A stretch of DNA of 48,748 bases from Sphingomonas sp. (lineage in GTDB: Bacteria; Pseudomonadota; Alphaproteobacteria; Sphingomonadales; Sphingomonadaceae). This document shows positions 45,621-48,748 of the stretch, one piece after another; positions within the stretch are counted from its first letter, which is position 1, and every line of letters starts with the position of its first letter. The translations under genes and the position numbers were made by a program. The stretch spans positions 1 to 48,748 of the forward strand of contig NZ_JACCSU010000035.1 in the NCBI RefSeq assembly GCF_013812825.1. The letters are read 5' to 3'. Under the pieces are notes generated by a model that saw only the letters and a list, made by a program, of their open reading frames with translations, was not told the DNA's origin and did not search any database.

Positions 45621-46232
45621 TCAGGCCTTCCAGAGCTGCGGATAGGCGCGCTTGAGCTTGGCGAGCTTGGGGCGATCGTGGACGACGATGTACGGATGGT
45701 ACGGGTTGCGGCGCATGAAGTCCTGGTGGCTCGCCTCGGCCGGGTAGAAAGCGCCAGCTTCGATCCGGGTGGCGATCGGCTTTGAATAGAGGCGCGACGA
45801 GCGCAGCTGGACGAGGAAGCGCTCCGCGAGCTGCTTCTGCGCCGCGCTCTGCGGGAAGATCGCCGAGCGGTAGCTGGGGCCGACGTCGGGGCCCTGGCGG
45901 TTCATCTGGGTCGGGTCGTGAGCGACGGTCGTGTAGATCTTGAGCAATTGCGCGTAACTGATCTGCTTGGGGTCATAGGTGATCCGGATCGCCTCGGCGT
46001 GCCGGGTGCGCTCGCTGCTGACCGCCGCATAATTGGCGTCGCGAGCGCTGCCGCCGGCATAGCCCGAGACGACGTTTCGCACGCCCTTCACATGCTCGAA
46101 CACCGCTTCCATGCCCCAGAAGCAGCCGCCGGCGAGGACCGCCCGCTCGAGGCGTTGCGGAGCGGCCTGCGCGGTCCCGGCGAGCAGGCAGAGCAATGCC
46201 AGGGCGGCTGCGCGGCTGATTTTTCGGGTCAT
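45621..46232 (-). CDS. msrA: Exported peptide methionine sulfoxide reductase MsrA
   Basis: The 203-residue protein has a signal peptide (ALALLCLLAGTAQA) and the MsrA active site AVLAGGCFWGMEAVF. Further motifs are VSGYAGGSARDANY and HAEAIRITYDPKQISY, with QDFMRRNPYHPY near the end. It reduces methionine-S-sulfoxide, here in the periplasm. Only the catalytic Cys remains in the mature protein; resolving Cys residues near the C-terminus are absent, so regeneration must use glutathione, thioredoxin directly or another thiol. No msrB is nearby. Confidence 0.93.
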   Translation of the reverse strand: MTRKISRAAALALLCLLAGTAQAAPQRLERAVLAGGCFWGMEAVFEHVKGVRNVVSGYAGGSARDANYAAVSSERTRHAEAIRITYDPKQISYAQLLKIYTTVAHDPTQMNRQGPDVGPSYRSAIFPQSAAQKQLAERFLVQLRSSRLYSKPIATRIEAGAFYPAEASHQDFMRRNPYHPYIVVHDRPKLAKLKRAYPQLWKA

Positions 46233-46306
46233 TTCAATTCCATTCGATGGGCTGCTTTCGCGGCGGCATAGTGTTTAACACATTGCTGGGTGCTGACGAG
46301 AAACCG

Positions 46307-46332
46307 GGAACGGCCCGTCGCCCTCCGCGGTT
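46307..46332 (+). promoter_or_regulatory. Candidate EcfG-type general-stress promoter
   Basis: GGAAC (46307-46311) is followed after 16 bp by CGGTT (46328-46332), close to the alphaproteobacterial EcfG pattern GGAAC-N16-17-CGTT. It lies 33 bp upstream of the DUF3008 gene, which encodes a small basic protein of the kind often induced in stress. The -10 half has one mismatch. Confidence 0.35.
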
Positions 46333-46364
46333 GAGGTGCTGTCCATGACAAGCGGAGCAGCGAC

Positions 46365-46556
46365 ATGCCAGCCAAGTCCAAAGCACAGCAGAAGGCCGCT
46401 GGAGCGGCCCTGTCCGCAAAGCGCGGCGACACCCCGAAGAGCAAGCTCAAGGGCGCGTCGAAGCAGATGGCGGAGTCGATGAGCGAAAAGGAGCTCGACA
46501 AGATGGCGTCGACCAAGCGCAAGGGGAAACCCGAGCGCGTCGGCAAGAAGAAGTAG
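46365..46556 (+). CDS. DUF3008-family small basic protein
   Basis: This 63-residue, very Lys-rich protein matches DUF3008: MPAKSKAQQKAAGAALSAKR, KGASKQMAESMSEKELDKMA and a STKRKGKPERVGKKK-type end. The function is unknown. Its charge suggests nucleic-acid binding or a disordered protein. AGCGGAGCAG precedes the ATG. It stands alone on its strand between msrA and the anti-sigma gene. Confidence 0.85.
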   Translation: MPAKSKAQQKAAGAALSAKRGDTPKSKLKGASKQMAESMSEKELDKMASTKRKGKPERVGKKK

Positions 46557-46566
46557 CCGCCGGGCC

Positions 46567-47286
46567 CTAGCGCCAGCCGCGCGCCTTGGCCGCTCGCTCC
46601 TGCTCGGCGTCGAACGGTTCGCCGGCGATCGCCGAGTCGATCAGGACGGCGAGGTTCGGATCGGGGCCGGCGGCCATGCGGTAATCGCCGCCTTGGCCTT
46701 CGGGCGCCGCGAACAGCCCGCGCAGCCGCCAGTCGCTGCCGTCGCGGCACGCAAATCCGCTCGAGCGCTGGTCGCTGAAGCTTCGACAGATTGTTCCGGC
46801 CTGGTCGCGGAATGTGAGGCCGATGCGCACGGAGCCCGCCTCGCCCGCGCTCGCCAGCTGCCGCTCGAGCGAGTCGTCGAGCGCTGCGGCCGCGTACATC
46901 TTGCCGCCGCGGATCTCGACCGGCGAAGCGCCGCGCTCGCCGTCGAGCATCGTCCCGAGACCGATGCCGAGCGCCAGAGTCGCGGCGATCGCCGCCCACT
47001 GCGGCACCGGGAGCCAGGAGCCGCGCCCGTTGCGCGCCCGACTGCGCGCGCCGAAATCGACGATCTCGGCGCCCGATGGCCTGGCCGCCTGCGCCAGCCG
47101 GTCCGGCACCGGCTCGCCGGCGACCGTGTCGAACGCTTCGCGCACCCGCGTTTCGAACGCTCGATGCTGCTCGGCCATGCGCGCAAGCCGCGGATCGGCT
47201 GCGACCTCGGCCTCCACCTCGGCCGCTTCGGCCGAGTCGAGCTCGCCGTCGAGCCAGGCGAAGAATTTGCTGTCGTCAATTGCCAT
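46567..47286 (-). CDS. Anti-sigma factor with one membrane segment
   Basis: The 239-residue protein starts at ATG 47286 (a GTG at 47292 overlapping the sigma stop is possible). Its N-terminal helix set MAIDDSKFFAWLDGELDSAE is the sigma-binding anti-sigma domain. A hydrophobic stretch LPVPQWAAIAATLALGIGLG spans the membrane, and the rest is periplasmic. It would hold the adjacent ECF factor at the membrane until a periplasmic signal releases it. The genes are translationally coupled. Confidence 0.85.
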   Translation of the reverse strand: MAIDDSKFFAWLDGELDSAEAAEVEAEVAADPRLARMAEQHRAFETRVREAFDTVAGEPVPDRLAQAARPSGAEIVDFGARSRARNGRGSWLPVPQWAAIAATLALGIGLGTMLDGERGASPVEIRGGKMYAAAALDDSLERQLASAGEAGSVRIGLTFRDQAGTICRSFSDQRSSGFACRDGSDWRLRGLFAAPEGQGGDYRMAAGPDPNLAVLIDSAIAGEPFDAEQERAAKARGWR

Positions 47287-47288
47287 CG

Positions 47289-47783
47289 TCACTCACCCAT
47301 CAGTCGCAGCAGCGCGGTGCGGCCGCGCACCAGCCGGCTCGACACCGTGCCAATCGGCAGGTCGAGCAGTTCGGCCGCTTCGCGATATCCAAAGCCCTCG
47401 ATCAGGATCAGCGCGACGACCTCGCGCTGCTCGCCGGGGAGCCGATCCATCGCGGCCATCGCCCGGTGCAGATCGATCGCCGCCTCGATCTCGTCGCGCG
47501 GGTCGTGGCCCAATGTCTCGGACTCCTGGGCCGGAGCTTCCACTCGGTCCTGGCGGTTGCGCGAGCGGACCGTGTCGATCCACAGGTTGCGCATGATCTT
47601 GTAGAGCCAGCTGTCGAGCCGCGTCCCCGGCTGCCACTGCGCTCTGGCGCGCAGCGCTCGCTCGATCGTCATCTGGGTCAGGTCGTCGGCGTCCGACGGG
47701 CTCCGGCTGAGTCCGTGCGCAAAGCGCCGCAACCGCGGAAGCAGCGCGACAAGCTCGTCCTCGAACGATTGTGATAGGCTCAT
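47289..47783 (-). CDS. ECF RNA polymerase sigma factor
   Basis: The 164-residue protein has region 2 (LSRSPSDADDLTQMTIERAL and WLYKIMRNLWIDTVRSRNRQ) and region 4 (LPGEQREVVALILIEGFGYR, then the helix-turn-helix PIGTVSSRLVRGR). ATG 47783 is preferred to one at 47837 because the latter would read through a perfect inverted repeat. It is coupled to the anti-sigma gene and divergent from an S8 peptidase, which is a likely target. Confidence 0.92.
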   Translation of the reverse strand: MSLSQSFEDELVALLPRLRRFAHGLSRSPSDADDLTQMTIERALRARAQWQPGTRLDSWLYKIMRNLWIDTVRSRNRQDRVEAPAQESETLGHDPRDEIEAAIDLHRAMAAMDRLPGEQREVVALILIEGFGYREAAELLDLPIGTVSSRLVRGRTALLRLMGE

Positions 47784-47795
47784 TCGTCCCCATGT

Positions 47796-47827
47796 GGATG
47801 AAACGACGCCTCGGCACCGTTTCATCC
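47796..47827. promoter_or_regulatory. Perfect 10-bp inverted repeat between sigma and peptidase genes
   Basis: GGATGAAACG (47796-47805) and CGTTTCATCC (47818-47827) are exact complements separated by 12 bp. They fill the 59-bp gap between the divergent starts. Symmetry suggests a site read by both promoters, such as an ECF promoter element or regulator dyad. TGAAAC resembles some ECF -35 elements, but spacing to a -10 is not clear. Confidence 0.45.
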
Positions 47828-47842
47828 CAAGAGGCATTAGAA

Positions 47843-48748
47843 ATGGGTCCGTCGATGTCCAGCTTTGTTCGCCGTGCCGTCATTGCCGTGTCAGCCGTGG
47901 CGCTGGTCGCCGGGAGCGCGCCTGCGCAGCTGCTCCCGACGCTCGGTTTGCCCCAGGTCAGTGTCCCGGTCCCCAATGTGCCGGTGGCCGGCCCCGTCGC
48001 GCAGGAAGTCCTCGGCACCCGCGAGGCGCGCCAGGCGATCAGTCCGACGCTCGACGCGGTACGCGGCCTGCCGGACGGGATCGCCGAATCCGGCGAGGCG
48101 ACCCTTCTCCAGCTGCGCCGGTTGCGCCTGCAGCAGCTGATCCGCGACTATCCGCGGCAATTGGAAAGCGACGGCGGCGGGCAGCCCGTGACGCGCGGCC
48201 GACTGATCGCCATCGATCCGGATCCCGGCTCGCTGCAGCTCGCCGCGAGCGCAGGCTTCTTCCCGCTGACCGAGGAACGCCATTCCGAGCTTGGAGTTCG
48301 AGTCGTCCACTTGCGGGTACCGCGCGGCCTGGGCACCCGCGAAGCGCTTCGGCGGCTGCGGACCGTGGCGCCGCGGCTCGAAGCCGATTTCGATCATGTG
48401 TTCGAACCGGCGGGCGGCAACCTGCTGCCGGTCGCCGCGGCGCTCGCGGCGCAGGGCTCGGCGAGCGGGCCCACGATCGGCATGATCGACGGCGGAGTCG
48501 CCTCGCACCCATCGCTGGCCAGCGCATCGATCGAGCAGAACGGCTTTTCGGGCGCGCCGCAGCCGACCGGCCACGGCACCGCCGTCGCGTCGCTGCTGGT
48601 CGGCAGTCACGGCCCGTTCCGCGGCGCGGCGCGCGGTTCGTCGCTGCTGGTCGCCGACGTTTACGGCGGCAGCCGCGCCGCCGGTTCGGCGACGACGGTG
48701 GTTCGGGCGCTCGCCTGGCTCGCCAGCAGGCGGCCCGGAGTCATCAAC
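47843..48748 (+). CDS. S8-family serine peptidase, N-terminal part
   Basis: The frame is open to the window end, giving 302 residues. A signal peptide (residues 1-28) is followed by a pro-like region and the start of a subtilase domain: the catalytic Asp216 in TIGMIDGGV and His244 in TGHGTAVASLLVG. The Ser part lies beyond the edge. An ATG at 47855 is an alternative start. Secreted S8 peptidases next to ECF/anti-sigma pairs are common in sphingomonads and could act in signalling or its output. Confidence 0.87.
   Translation, partial: MGPSMSSFVRRAVIAVSAVALVAGSAPAQLLPTLGLPQVSVPVPNVPVAGPVAQEVLGTREARQAISPTLDAVRGLPDGIAESGEATLLQLRRLRLQQLIRDYPRQLESDGGGQPVTRGRLIAIDPDPGSLQLAASAGFFPLTEERHSELGVRVVHLRVPRGLGTREALRRLRTVAPRLEADFDHVFEPAGGNLLPVAAALAAQGSASGPTIGMIDGGVASHPSLASASIEQNGFSGAPQPTGHGTAVASLLVGSHGPFRGAARGSSLLVADVYGGSRAAGSATTVVRALAWLASRRPGVIN

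Overview
The window is a high-GC alphaproteobacterial chromosome segment, most likely Sphingomonadales. The clues are the CobS/CobT pair near a J-domain protein and BolA, a compact infA-maf-RNase E/G-yacG-tRNA-Phe run, a K+-independent H+-pyrophosphatase, many ATGA/GTGA gene overlaps, and the C-rich palindromic repeat typical of this order. The assignment rests on gene content and family resemblance, not on a database search.

Region 1 (1-9.2 kb), stress and detoxification: the end of a cobaltochelatase-type pair (cobT partial, cobS); an HxlR regulator divergent from a tightly packed six-gene set (VOC, GST, tandem DUF1428, PhnB-like VOC, RibD-like reductase, GST); then a SIMPL lipoprotein, a J-domain protein, BolA, a DUF4349 lipoprotein and a pirin. 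Region 2 (9.2-16.2 kb), housekeeping: an alpha/beta hydrolase whose N-terminus is written by a dispersed repeat, nusB-thiL, hppA, infA-maf-RNase E/G-yacG and tRNA-Phe.

Region 3 (16.3-39.2 kb), a surface polysaccharide locus starting 41 bp after the tRNA. Sugar-nucleotide enzymes: a rhamnose-4-epimerase-like SDR, a CapD/PglF-type 4,6-dehydratase, UDP-xylose synthase, a DegT aminotransferase and a UDP-glucuronate-4-epimerase-like SDR. Assembly: a PglC-like phosphoglycosyl transferase, four GT4-type glycosyltransferases, two TylF-like and one ordinary methyltransferase, a Wzy-like polymerase, a Wzx-like flippase, a Wza/GumB-like exporter and a Wzc-like tyrosine kinase. A Tat-exported beta-helix protein is a likely polysaccharide-active enzyme. 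The combination suggests a Wzx/Wzy-dependent polymer begun on a 4-amino-4,6-dideoxy sugar and containing uronic acid and/or pentose, with methylated residues. At least two patches look acquired: the GT4 gene at 17.5-18.7 kb by codon style, and the AT-richer 33.0-35.1 kb stretch.

Region 4 (39.3-46.6 kb): an 1896-residue RTX metalloprotease with recently duplicated repeat blocks and a long Ala-rich tail, a small exported protein, an exported single-cysteine MsrA and a DUF3008 protein behind a possible EcfG-type promoter. Region 5 (46.6-48.7 kb): an anti-sigma/ECF sigma pair divergent from an S8 peptidase that runs off the window; a perfect 10-bp inverted repeat lies between them.

No CRISPR array, insertion sequence, integrase, rRNA or replication origin was seen. 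The least expected items are the repeat-derived protein N-terminus, the bacillosamine-like initiation set inside a Wzx/Wzy/Wzc locus, the foreign-looking glycosyltransferase next to a 20-codon stub, and the palindromes in the two longest non-coding gaps.
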